A DNA stretch of 14,420 bases from GCA-2723085 sp042093455 (GCA_042093455.1 JBELEU010000032.1:1-14420), one strand, 5' to 3'. Shown: positions 1 to 7,701, counted from the first letter of the stretch. The notes: generated by a model not told the origin, from the sequence alone. Translations and numbers: made by a program.

Positions 1-591
1 CATTATTGTTTGTATAATAGAAATTATTTTTTTGCGTAATATCACATATAATGCAAGGGTTGATATGATAACGCCAATTAGGAAATATTGCTTTTCGTAC
101 CCAAATTGAAGGGATATTTTGTTTATAATTTTGAAATTGTTTTCAAAATATATAATGCTGACAAAACCAAAAATACCTAAGGATATTAAATCAAATATTC
201 TATCAATAAATAAGCTTGACAGTCCTTTTTTAATATCTATGTATTTTTTTATGTAGAAAAGTCTTCCAAAATCTCCAATTTTACCTGGCGTCACAAGACC
301 TAAAAATGTTCCAATAGAAAATATTTTAAAAAGTTTCCATACAGGTATAGTTACTTCATAGTGACCTAAAATAATTTGCCATCTTTTTGATTTAATTAGG
401 TAACCTATTTGAATCATTAATAATGCAATCACTAATGAAAAAATAGAAATTTTTGACATTTCATCTTTACATACTTTCCAATCTACATTTTTCAATAGAT
501 AAATAAAAAGGGTGATTCCTAGTAATTTAATTAGCCAAGAAAGTAACGATTTCAATGTTTTATTATTTGGCAATGAACTTAAGTTTGTCAT
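1..591 (-). CDS. Flippase-like integral membrane protein, lysylphosphatidylglycerol synthase TM-region family (3' part cut off by window edge)
   Basis: The minus strand reads open from an ATG at 589-591 to the window edge, giving 197 residues of an incomplete protein. It is very hydrophobic, with helices at about residues 13-33, 49-66, 88-101, 133-147 and 167-185. Residues 100-117 hold a GLVTPGKIGDFGRLFY-type motif, the conserved loop of the UPF0104/YbhN and lysylphosphatidylglycerol-synthase transmembrane family (usually around 300-350 residues), so roughly the last third is missing. A basic stretch (KSKRW, 67-71) precedes this core. Members of this family are thought to move lipids or lipid-linked sugars across the inner membrane; the substrate cannot be read from the sequence. 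It starts 15 nt after the stop of the LON-domain gene on the same strand, so the two are probably co-transcribed. Membership of the family is fairly secure; the role is inference. Confidence 0.8.
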   Translation of the reverse strand, partial: MTNLSSLPNNKTLKSLLSWLIKLLGITLFIYLLKNVDWKVCKDEMSKISIFSLVIALLMIQIGYLIKSKRWQIILGHYEVTIPVWKLFKIFSIGTFLGLVTPGKIGDFGRLFYIKKYIDIKKGLSSLFIDRIFDLISLGIFGFVSIIYFENNFKIINKISLQFGYEKQYFLIGVIISTLALYVILRKKIISIIQTIM

Positions 592-606
592 TACAAAATA
601 AACAAA

Positions 607-1206
607 TCAATTTAAATAGAAGTTTTGATCTACCTTTTTTTCCTGTGTCAATAAAATAAGCATAAACTTAAATTTGTTGATCAGAAAGTCATTCTTTTTT
701 TGTTCTGGAAATTTCAGGAATTTAATTTTTTCATCATCATTTAAATTCACCAAATTAATCAAGTTGTTTACTGACAATAGGTCCTTGTTTTTATGGTCTT
801 GTTCTTTATCAAGTAAATGAGATAAATAATTTTCAGCATGACTTTTCAACTCTTCAGTAGGGCTAAATTCACCTTTAATTAATTGAAGAATGGTTCCACA
901 TGGATACAATTTATCTTTTTTCTTTCCTTCAAAATGATTGATTTTAAAGTTAGAAGAACATTCTACAAGAACATCTAATTCACCGTTGTCATATTTTTTA
1001 AGAATTTGAATAACGTTGACTAATGATCCTAGTTCACTAAGTGTAGTTTTTCCTTGATAAGGAATTCCAAAAGCTTCTTTTTTCATTAGGCATTCATTTA
1101 TCAATTGAAGATACCTGGGTTCAAAAACATGCAGTGTTGTTTGTTCACCAGGAAACAAGAATATTCTTAATGGAAATAAGCCAAAGTATTGTTTGTTAGC
1201 GTTCAT
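607..1206 (-). CDS. Stand-alone LON substrate-binding (N-terminal) domain protein
   Basis: A 199-residue soluble protein without a signal peptide. Residues 11-32 carry the signature of the LON N-terminal domain: FPLRIFLFPG followed by a HVFEPRY block. G47 with the following IPY, and the strand pattern at 62-92, also fit this fold. The protein stops after the helical part and has no AAA+ ATPase and no protease Ser/Lys dyad, so it is not Lon itself but one of the short LON-domain proteins common in bacteria, which are presumed to bind unfolded or specific protein substrates. No partner protease gene is visible nearby. The ATG at 1204-1206 fits the first conserved strand lying about ten residues in. 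It is the first gene of a minus-strand pair with the flippase-like gene. The family call is good; the function is unknown. Confidence 0.85.
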   Translation of the reverse strand: MNANKQYFGLFPLRIFLFPGEQTTLHVFEPRYLQLINECLMKKEAFGIPYQGKTTLSELGSLVNVIQILKKYDNGELDVLVECSSNFKINHFEGKKKDKLYPCGTILQLIKGEFSPTEELKSHAENYLSHLLDKEQDHKNKDLLSVNNLINLVNLNDDEKIKFLKFPEQKKNDFLINKFKFMLILLTQEKKVDQNFYLN

Positions 1207-1361
1207 CTAGTTGTAAATTTCATTTTTAATACTTTATAAAAACTAAATGTCGAATTAATCTATTCACACTCCATTATGAATTACTTTTTGTAACCCATTT
1301 TATTTCCCTCTATAAATCATGTTTTTAAAAGCATAGAATAAAAAATAGATTTATTATTAAT

Positions 1362-1369
1362 TAGATTTG
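1362..1369 (+). promoter_or_regulatory. Candidate Bacteroidota -7 element (TAnnTTTG) for the 1386 membrane-protein gene
   Basis: TAGATTTG matches the Bacteroidota -7 consensus TAnnTTTG exactly and ends 17 nt before the ATG at 1386. No TTG lies at the usual distance of about 19 nt upstream, so only half of the promoter is seen. A start a few bases downstream would leave a leader of only about ten nt. The rest of the 1207-1385 gap is AT-rich and must also hold the minus-strand promoter of the LON-domain gene, for which I found no convincing match. Confidence 0.35.
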
Positions 1370-1385
1370 GGTTTTAATTCAATTG

Positions 1386-2423
1386 ATGGACGATAAAAAA
1401 TACATTCTAAACAGTAAGAGCTTTATTGTCTATAAGTTTTTTAATTCCTTATTTATGGGGACTTCAATTGGAAGTATTTTTGTTATTTATAACCCAATTG
1501 AGCCCTCAGTTTATTCAATGGGGGGAATTGTTTTAGCTGTTGGAATGATTTTAATAGCTACTCAATATGCAAAAATTTTAAACACTAACTATTTTTATAA
1601 AATTTCACTTTTTGTTGAGTTGGTTATATTAATAGTAATTCTTTCTTTTTTGTATTTTTCTTACAGTTATGGAATTGCCTTGTGTGTTTACATTGGTTAT
1701 CAGATTACCTTTATTTTTGGCTCATATTTAGGTCGAGGAGAAACACTTCTTTTAAAAAATGAAAGTTTATTGAAATCGGCAGATATAGCTAAACAATCGG
1801 GTTATTTAGCAGGTTTATTACTCTCTTATTTAATATATCTTTTTATTGGAATACAGGCCTCTGATATTAACGAAGGTGAACTTAATTTATCAACAAGTCA
1901 AATTGAATTGATAGAAAAAGGAAAAAATAATTTGTTAGTTGGATTTGAATTTGATTTTGACGCTAATTATTGGAATGAAGTTAGTGATGAACTAGAATTT
2001 TTGCATTTAAAATTAAAGAATAAAAAAAACCACTCTTCTGAAGATTTATTTTTAAAAGTTTGGCCAAATTATACAAATCAAGATTCGTCTTACATGTTGT
2101 CAGATAAGAAACTAGATTCTACTATTAAAGATTCAATTGCTTTTAACAATGTAGATTTATCTGAAGATCAAATAAAAGCTATTAAATCTATATTTACTTT
2201 TAATCATCATGACTCAGTACATGTTCTTTTAGAGAAAAACTCTTCTAAATTTGAAAGCTTGTATTATGATAAAGTAGGGTTTTCTGAAAGCCAAAAAAGT
2301 TCGATCAAATATATCATAAGTCAAAATCAAGTTTATTATTTACATTTTGTTTTGTTAATTATAGAGCTTTTGGTTTTGGTTTTTCTTATGAGATCATTTG
2401 TTCGAAATAAGGAAATATCCTAA
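1386..2423 (+). CDS. Unrecognised six-helix membrane protein with a large extracytoplasmic domain
   Basis: 345 residues from the ATG at 1386; a TTG directly before it at 1383 is a less likely start. I do not recognise the family. Hydrophobic helices lie at about residues 11-35, 42-62, 72-92, 94-113, 136-156 and 316-336. Basic residues in the N-terminus, the 2-3 loop, the 4-5 loop and the C-terminal tail (RSFVRNKE) predict that both ends are cytoplasmic and that residues 157-315 form one domain outside the inner membrane. The first five helices, with an AKQSGYLAG stretch entering helix 5, are vaguely like half of a major-facilitator transporter, but no diagnostic MFS motif is seen. Residues 202-223 strongly resemble residues 300-321 of the next gene product. 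A short pattern with Ser-x-x-Gln recurs at S169, S259 and S300. The next gene follows after 116 nt on the same strand. Confidence 0.8.
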   Translation: MDDKKYILNSKSFIVYKFFNSLFMGTSIGSIFVIYNPIEPSVYSMGGIVLAVGMILIATQYAKILNTNYFYKISLFVELVILIVILSFLYFSYSYGIALCVYIGYQITFIFGSYLGRGETLLLKNESLLKSADIAKQSGYLAGLLLSYLIYLFIGIQASDINEGELNLSTSQIELIEKGKNNLLVGFEFDFDANYWNEVSDELEFLHLKLKNKKNHSSEDLFLKVWPNYTNQDSSYMLSDKKLDSTIKDSIAFNNVDLSEDQIKAIKSIFTFNHHDSVHVLLEKNSSKFESLYYDKVGFSESQKSSIKYIISQNQVYYLHFVLLIIELLVLVFLMRSFVRNKEIS

Positions 2424-2517
2424 TTGAATTTTTTCTACTTCATAATTTGATAAAAATTCTCACATCAAATTGTTAAAACATCTTTTTTCTTTTGAAGACA
2501 TGTCATGATGTTCTGAT

Positions 2518-2525
2518 TACATTTG
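2518..2525 (+). promoter_or_regulatory. Candidate Bacteroidota -7 element (TAnnTTTG) for the beta-propeller protein gene
   Basis: TACATTTG is an exact TAnnTTTG match ending 15 nt before the ATG at 2540. The nearest upstream TTTG (2491-2494) leaves a 23-nt spacer, longer than the usual 19-21. If this box is used, transcription starts near 2531, downstream of the alternative TTG start at 2492, which supports ATG 2540 as the real start. Confidence 0.4.
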
Positions 2526-2539
2526 ATTCAAATAATAGT

Positions 2540-5080
2540 ATGAGAATTTTAGTTGTTTTGGTTTTAAGTATTAGCATAGGGCTTCTAGGTTTTATGGTTT
2601 ATTTAGATTTGAATGAAGAAAAAATTGCTCAAAAAAGCCCATTAATTGCCTTCCCGGCCAATCCTGTATTTTTATTAGAAATAGATGAGATAACTTCTAC
2701 TTGGAATCATTTTACTGAGACAAATATGATTTGGTCTGAATTCACATCAAACGAAGATGATTTAGACTACAACAATGATATTGAAGAAATTAGTCAATTT
2801 CTGAATAACGAACAGATAGCTTCTTTAGTTAATGATGGTCAGGTTTACATAGGTGGATATAATATAAACGGTAAGATTGAATTGTTATTCATTGAAAACA
2901 TATATAATAATGGAATTCAATACGCTTCTCTTAATGACTCTACCCTTAATAGCTTATTGCCAAAAACTAAATTAACGGCTAAATATTCATCCCCATTTGT
3001 TATTTTAAGTACAAATGAAGAATTAATTGAAAATTCAATAGAAAAAATAAAAGTTGATTTACCAATTAGCAATGAGTTGACTCACAAAAAGACAAGCAAG
3101 CTAAAAAGCCAATCAGGTTCTTTTTCATGCTTTCTTGATATTTCTCAGATTAATAATTTATTAAACCCATTGGATTCAAAATTTGTTGAATATTTGGAAA
3201 ATGAAAAAGGAATAACCAACTGGTTTCAATTTGACTTCAATTATACTCCAAATGCTATTAATGTAATTGGAGTTTCTGATTGTTCTAGTCAAGAACTTCA
3301 AACCTCACCGCAATACATTTACAACTCGTCACTAATTCCAGAAAACATTGACATTCTTTATAAGAAGAGAATCAGATTAAATATTGATGCTTTACCTTCA
3401 GAAATGGTGCTTGCCAATAGTGAAAACATTAATGAGGGATTAGAATTTTTACACTTTAAGTTAACAAATAAATTTACTAAATCGCAGGAGGAATTAATTT
3501 TAATTGAAAGGCCAGGAAGCTTAGTAGAGGATGATTATTTAGTAAATAATATTTTAATAGATTCTATAATTTCAAATACGTTTTTAAACAAAGAAATTAG
3601 ACTTGTAAATTCAAATTTTTTAAAGAGTTTATACCCTAGTTCTTCCAATGATTTTAAAGTTTGCTTTTTAGACGATCAATATTTTGTGATTTCAACATAT
3701 GAAGGGCTTAAAGAATGGGAGTATCAATTAAAACAAAAGAAAAAAATCGCCTATGATGAGGCTATTTTTGCTGACCGCTCAGCCTCTTTTTTAGATCAGG
3801 CATTTTCACAAGTTAATTATTGGTCTGGAAAAGAAATTGAAGAAAGGGCAAATACTTTTTCATTTATTGACTTTTCAAGTTCAAGAAATAATATTTTTAA
3901 TGAAATAAGTGGCGTTTCATGGGCAACAAGTTTTCTAAACGAGGGCTACCTTCATCACGCAATAAATATTCAAAAAGGCCTGCATGAAGAAGAGGATCAA
4001 AAAATTCTATGGACAGCCTCTATACCGTCCGTTTTTAAAGGACCATTTGTTATGAAAAACCATAAGACAGGCACTAAGGATATCTTTATTCAAGATACTA
4101 CAAATACAATATTTTTATTTGGAGCTAGTGGTAAATTAAAATGGAAATTCTCTTTAGATCAACCGATAATTGGATCAGTTTCTCAAGTTGATATCTATTC
4201 AAACAACAAATGGCAAATGGTTTTTAATACTTTAGATAAACTATATGTTATTGATATTAATGGTCGTAATGTAGGGGGATTTCCTGTTAAATTTAATTAT
4301 TTAGCAACATCACCTGTCGGAGTAATGGATTATGATTTTAATAAAGATTATAGGTTTTTAATAGCAGGGAATGATAATAAAATTCATAATTATAACATTT
4401 ACGGTGATATAGTAAAGGGTTGGAGTTTGCCTAAAACTAGTTCAACGGTAGTGAACCCCATTAAGCATTTTTCAATTGCTGGAAAAGATTATATTTTGAT
4501 TGCTGAAAATAATGGAACTGTTCAATATCTAAGTAGAAAAGGTAAAAAAAGACACTCATCACTAATTAACACTAACATTAAACCTAATTCTAATTTTATT
4601 GTTCAAAAATCATATTGCATTGACAGCTCAAGTTTAGTTTTTATCGATTCAGTAAACCAACTACAAAAGACCATTTTTAATGGAGATATTTTATCCATTG
4701 ATTTCAACTTAGATTCAAATGAAAAACACAATCCATTTATTTATAAAACAACCAACTCTAATTTGATTAACTATGGTTTTATTTCAGAAAGTAAGTTGAA
4801 GGTTTTTGGCCCTGATAAACAATTGTACCTCGATAAAGAAAGTGATTATAGTTTAGAAAACAATGTTATGTTAAGCAGTGAAAATGATTACTTAATTTTA
4901 TTTAATGAGAAAATAGATGAGATAGAACTTATAGACAATAGATTTCAAGAAATTCCGACCATGTTTAGAGGAACTAAAAAATGCACAATTGGTGATTTGA
5001 ATAATGATGGTATTGATGAATTAATTACAGTTATAAATGGCTCTACTTTGTTGTGCTATCAAATTGCTGTTTCCAATTAA
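2540..5080 (+). CDS. Large membrane-anchored periplasmic protein, DUF3352-like N-terminal part with C-terminal beta-propeller
   Basis: 846 residues from the ATG at 2540. The frame stays open back to a TTG at 2492, but those 16 extra residues are polar and precede the membrane anchor, so ATG 2540 is preferred. Residues 3-23 form one transmembrane helix, leaving the rest in the periplasm. A following SPLIAFPANPVFLLEI stretch (33-48) resembles the start of the DUF3352-type proteins of Bacteroidota. From about residue 490 the chain is rich in short beta strands separated by turns (for example LYVIDINGRNVGGFP near 569-582 and DYDFNKDYRFLIAGNDNKI near 597-615), typical of a PQQ-like or FG-GAP beta-propeller. 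DLNNDGIDE (819-827) near the C-terminus looks like a calcium-binding DxNxDG loop. Residues 300-321 resemble the preceding membrane protein. No lipobox and no catalytic motif were seen. A structural or assembly role in the envelope is a guess. Confidence 0.85.
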   Translation: MRILVVLVLSISIGLLGFMVYLDLNEEKIAQKSPLIAFPANPVFLLEIDEITSTWNHFTETNMIWSEFTSNEDDLDYNNDIEEISQFLNNEQIASLVNDGQVYIGGYNINGKIELLFIENIYNNGIQYASLNDSTLNSLLPKTKLTAKYSSPFVILSTNEELIENSIEKIKVDLPISNELTHKKTSKLKSQSGSFSCFLDISQINNLLNPLDSKFVEYLENEKGITNWFQFDFNYTPNAINVIGVSDCSSQELQTSPQYIYNSSLIPENIDILYKKRIRLNIDALPSEMVLANSENINEGLEFLHFKLTNKFTKSQEELILIERPGSLVEDDYLVNNILIDSIISNTFLNKEIRLVNSNFLKSLYPSSSNDFKVCFLDDQYFVISTYEGLKEWEYQLKQKKKIAYDEAIFADRSASFLDQAFSQVNYWSGKEIEERANTFSFIDFSSSRNNIFNEISGVSWATSFLNEGYLHHAINIQKGLHEEEDQKILWTASIPSVFKGPFVMKNHKTGTKDIFIQDTTNTIFLFGASGKLKWKFSLDQPIIGSVSQVDIYSNNKWQMVFNTLDKLYVIDINGRNVGGFPVKFNYLATSPVGVMDYDFNKDYRFLIAGNDNKIHNYNIYGDIVKGWSLPKTSSTVVNPIKHFSIAGKDYILIAENNGTVQYLSRKGKKRHSSLINTNIKPNSNFIVQKSYCIDSSSLVFIDSVNQLQKTIFNGDILSIDFNLDSNEKHNPFIYKTTNSNLINYGFISESKLKVFGPDKQLYLDKESDYSLENNVMLSSENDYLILFNEKIDEIELIDNRFQEIPTMFRGTKKCTIGDLNNDGIDELITVINGSTLLCYQIAVSN

Positions 5081-5115
5081 CTCCACACAAAATACAATCT
5101 TGACTTTTAGTAATG

Positions 5116-5123
5116 TATATTTG
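5116..5123 (+). promoter_or_regulatory. Candidate Bacteroidota -7 element (TAnnTTTG) for sufS
   Basis: TATATTTG matches TAnnTTTG exactly and ends 18 nt before the sufS ATG, implying a leader of about 10-12 nt. A TTG sits at 5100-5102, but the 13-nt spacer is shorter than the usual 19, so the -33 half is doubtful. Confidence 0.4.
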
Positions 5124-5140
5124 ATTATTATCATTAAATC

Positions 5141-6349
5141 ATGGACGTTAGAAAAGATTTTCCAATATTAAAACAAAGTGTAAAAGGTCAGCCCTTAATA
5201 TATTTTGATAATGCTGCAACAAGTCAAAAACCACAATGTGTTTTAGATGAATTAGAAAGCTATTATAGTTCCTACAATTCAAATGTACACAGGGGGGTTC
5301 ATTATTTGAGTCAAAAAGCCACAGAAAAATACGAACAAGCAAGAACTACAATTCAGGAATTTATAAATGCACGTTTCAATAGAGAAGTGGTGTTTACAAA
5401 AGGAACAACAGATGGTATAAATTTAGTTGCAAACTCTTGGGGGTTATCAAACCTTTGTGAAGGTGATGAGGTGTTAATTTCTGCCATGGAGCACCATAGC
5501 AATATTGTGCCTTGGCAAATGTTATGTGAGAAAACTTCAGCTAAATTAGTTGTTGCTCCAATTGATGAATCTGGTGAATTAATTTTATCAGAATATGAAA
5601 AATTAGTTTCAGCAAAAACCAAACTTGTAGCAATAACCCATATATCAAATACACTTGGAACCATCAATCCAATTAATAAATTGATTGAAATTGCTCATAA
5701 AAATGATGCTAAAATTTTAATTGATGCTGCTCAATCAGTTCCTCATTTAGCTGTAGACGTTCAGCAAATGAATTGTGATTTTTTTGTTTTTAGTGGGCAT
5801 AAGTTATTTGCTCCTACAGGAACTGGTGTGCTATATGTAAAAGATGAATTATACAGTAAAATGTCTCCTTACCAGGGTGGAGGTGATATGATAAAAGAGG
5901 TCTCTTTTGAGAAGACAACATACAACCAACCACCACAAAAATTTGAGGCAGGAACACCAAATATCGCAGGTTTTATTGGACTAAAAAGAGCTGTTGAATA
6001 TGTTCAAGAAGTTGGTTTAGACAACATATTTGCTTATGAGACCAAGCTGCATGATTTCGCTTTTGATGAAATGAGTAAAATTCCAGAATTAAGATTTATA
6101 GGAACGGCATCAAAAAAAGCAAGTGTTATTTCGTTTTTAATTGGAGAAACTCATCCATTTGATATTGGTACTTTATTGGATCAATTAGGTATTGCAATTC
6201 GAACAGGACATCATTGCACTCAACCTTTGATGGATTGGTATAATGTTCCAGGAACTGCAAGAGCAAGTTTTTGTTTTTACAATACAGAAGAAGAAATAGA
6301 GTTTTTTATAAAATCTCTTAAAAGATGCGTTAAAATGTTGGTTTCATAG
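5141..6349 (+). CDS. sufS: Cysteine desulfurase SufS (group II)
   Basis: A 402-residue PLP enzyme that removes sulfur from L-cysteine, giving alanine and an enzyme-bound persulfide for Fe-S cluster assembly by the SUF system. The full fold is visible: YFDNAATSQKP (21-31), the EHHSN block (117-121) with the PLP-stacking histidine, DAAQS (195-199) for the cofactor, the SGHK motif with Schiff-base lysine K221, and RTGHHCTQP with catalytic cysteine C359 (354-361), then GTARASF (371-377) with a substrate-carboxylate arginine at R374. The compact loop around the catalytic cysteine and the length near 400 place it with SufS/CsdA rather than IscS. In many Bacteroidota sufS follows sufBCD; here none of those genes is in the window, and the gene follows an envelope beta-propeller protein after 60 nt. 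It converges on the phosphatase gene with a 3-nt gap. Confidence 0.97.
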   Translation: MDVRKDFPILKQSVKGQPLIYFDNAATSQKPQCVLDELESYYSSYNSNVHRGVHYLSQKATEKYEQARTTIQEFINARFNREVVFTKGTTDGINLVANSWGLSNLCEGDEVLISAMEHHSNIVPWQMLCEKTSAKLVVAPIDESGELILSEYEKLVSAKTKLVAITHISNTLGTINPINKLIEIAHKNDAKILIDAAQSVPHLAVDVQQMNCDFFVFSGHKLFAPTGTGVLYVKDELYSKMSPYQGGGDMIKEVSFEKTTYNQPPQKFEAGTPNIAGFIGLKRAVEYVQEVGLDNIFAYETKLHDFAFDEMSKIPELRFIGTASKKASVISFLIGETHPFDIGTLLDQLGIAIRTGHHCTQPLMDWYNVPGTARASFCFYNTEEEIEFFIKSLKRCVKMLVS

Positions 6350-6363
6350 AGTTTATAGAAACC
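6340..6363. repeat. Short inverted repeat spanning the convergent ends of sufS and the phosphatase gene
   Basis: GGTTTC at 6340-6345 is repeated inverted as GAAACC at 6358-6363, with a 12-nt loop containing both stop codons (TAG at 6347-6349 on plus, TAA at 6353-6355 on minus). A six-pair stem without a T run is weak, so a shared bidirectional terminator is only a possibility. Confidence 0.3.
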
Positions 6364-7594
6364 TACAACTCATCAGTGCAGTGTCGTCCATGATTTCATT
6401 GTGTCTTTTAAAAACATTTAACTCGTCAAATATTTTGTTGTCAATTTCTTGAACAGAATCGTGAAAATTGTCTTGAATTACATTTATTAAATTGTCAGTT
6501 TCAAAGGCTTCACCCATTGGATTTTCTAATTCAACAATTCCATCTGTATAGCATACAAGAATGTCATTTTTATCAATGTTAATTTTCTCAACATTTATGG
6601 AAGGTATTTTATCTAGCATTCCAAGGCCAATACATCCAGAGCTTAAAAACTTTGCTTCTTTTCCATTGCATAGTATTGGGTAGTTGTGCCCAGCATTAAT
6701 GTACTGAAGTGTCATGTTCTGACAATTGTAGTGTCCCACAAAAAAAGTTATAAATTTTTCTCCTTTAGCTGCGTTGTTTACATCGTCATTTAATTCGTAA
6801 ACTAAATCTTTTAGGCTCATGTTTTTATGATTGTATTTAACATTTGCTCTGAGTTTAGCTTGAAAATTACTCATTAACAATGCGGCAGAAACCCCTTTGC
6901 CTGAAACATCAGCAATACAAAAGAGATATTCTTCATTATTTAGAGGTATGAAGTCATAATAGTCTCCACCGACTAAATGTTTTGTTTCATAACGGGCAGC
7001 AACCTCAATCCTATTGTTTGATGGTAGATCAGTAGGGAATAATAGTTTTTGCATTTCTGCAGCAACAGCCATTTCTTTTTTTTGAATTTCCTGTTCAACT
7101 AGAGCTTTGGAAAAACGCTTATTTTCAACAGCAACAATTACAATATTTGTTAAAGTTTGAATAAAAGACATGTGCTTAACTGATGGGTTTATTTTGATGA
7201 CATCTACGTTAAGTTCTCCAATAAGTAGATATGCTAATGGGATTTTTTTGTGAATAATTGGGATTACAATATCAAAAGAGTTCAATGTTTCTTGAGATGA
7301 AGATTCGATTACCGTAATTTCTCTAATGTGAATTAAGTCAGTGTCAATTTGAATTTTTTTATTTAGCCCTTTTGCACCAAAATGTAGAATACAACTCCAT
7401 TTTTCATGGTCGTAGGCATACAAGATTAATTTAGATATTCCGAGTTGTTCCCTGAGAATGTACTCGAAAATTTTTAATATGTTTTGAATGGAGGCATTGT
7501 TATTAATGCCATTGGTTATTTCCAGTAATGAATTTAATTTAAACTCATTAAGCTCAAGCTTAGCAACTAACTTACTTATTTTTTTTTCTGCCAT
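6353..7594 (-). CDS. PP2C-family serine/threonine phosphatase (SpoIIE/RsbU type) with N-terminal GAF-like sensor domain
   Basis: 413 residues, cytoplasmic, with no membrane helix. Residues about 20-160 have the length and strand/helix pattern of a GAF domain, followed by a helical linker (164-185) leading into an MQKLLFP motif that normally precedes this catalytic domain. The phosphatase domain (about 186-413) shows the metal-binding signatures VGGDYYDF (D211), IADVSGKG (D229), CYTDG (D351) and MDDTAL (403-406), so it is probably active with Mn or Mg. Related proteins such as RsbU dephosphorylate an anti-sigma-factor antagonist in partner-switching pathways, but no STAS or HPK-type anti-sigma gene is visible here. 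The ATG at 7592-7594 is the natural start. A TAACTTTA sequence on the minus strand (7620-7627) is a one-mismatch -7 box. What the GAF-like domain senses is unknown. Confidence 0.92.
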   Translation of the reverse strand: MAEKKISKLVAKLELNEFKLNSLLEITNGINNNASIQNILKIFEYILREQLGISKLILYAYDHEKWSCILHFGAKGLNKKIQIDTDLIHIREITVIESSSQETLNSFDIVIPIIHKKIPLAYLLIGELNVDVIKINPSVKHMSFIQTLTNIVIVAVENKRFSKALVEQEIQKKEMAVAAEMQKLLFPTDLPSNNRIEVAARYETKHLVGGDYYDFIPLNNEEYLFCIADVSGKGVSAALLMSNFQAKLRANVKYNHKNMSLKDLVYELNDDVNNAAKGEKFITFFVGHYNCQNMTLQYINAGHNYPILCNGKEAKFLSSGCIGLGMLDKIPSINVEKINIDKNDILVCYTDGIVELENPMGEAFETDNLINVIQDNFHDSVQEIDNKIFDELNVFKRHNEIMDDTALMSCRFL

Positions 7595-7671
7595 TTAAAA
7601 AAATATCACCTAAAAATACTAAAGTTATCTATTTAAGACTCTTTTAACTCTTCTTTTATGCGTTTGCTTTA

Positions 7672-7701
7672 TTGTATTTTATGTAAAGATGCTTACATTT
7701 G
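7672..7701 (+). promoter_or_regulatory. Promoter of the rplU-rpmA operon (Bacteroidota consensus)
   Basis: TTG at 7672-7674 and TACATTTG at 7694-7701 are separated by exactly 19 nt, matching the Bacteroidota sigma-A consensus TTG-N19-TAnnTTTG. Transcription would start near 7707, leaving an AT-rich leader of about 35 nt before the rplU ATG at 7742. This is the best promoter match in the window, as expected for a ribosomal-protein operon. Confidence 0.7.

Noticed and set aside
1311..1318. TTG at 1288-1290 with TATAAATC at 1311-1318 as an alternative promoter
   Set aside because: The downstream box matches only part of TAnnTTTG; the exact match at 1362-1369 is nearer to the start.
2426..2459. 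Inverted repeat GAATTTTT / AAAAATTC after the membrane-protein gene, as a terminator
   Set aside because: The 8-bp stem is almost purely A/T with an 18-nt loop and no following T run, so it is expected by chance in AT-rich spacer DNA.
5148..5667. Two minus-strand open frames inside sufS (5148-5342 and 5353-5667)
   Set aside because: They lie opposite a clearly functional sufS, have no recognisable motif, and have the composition of an antisense frame.
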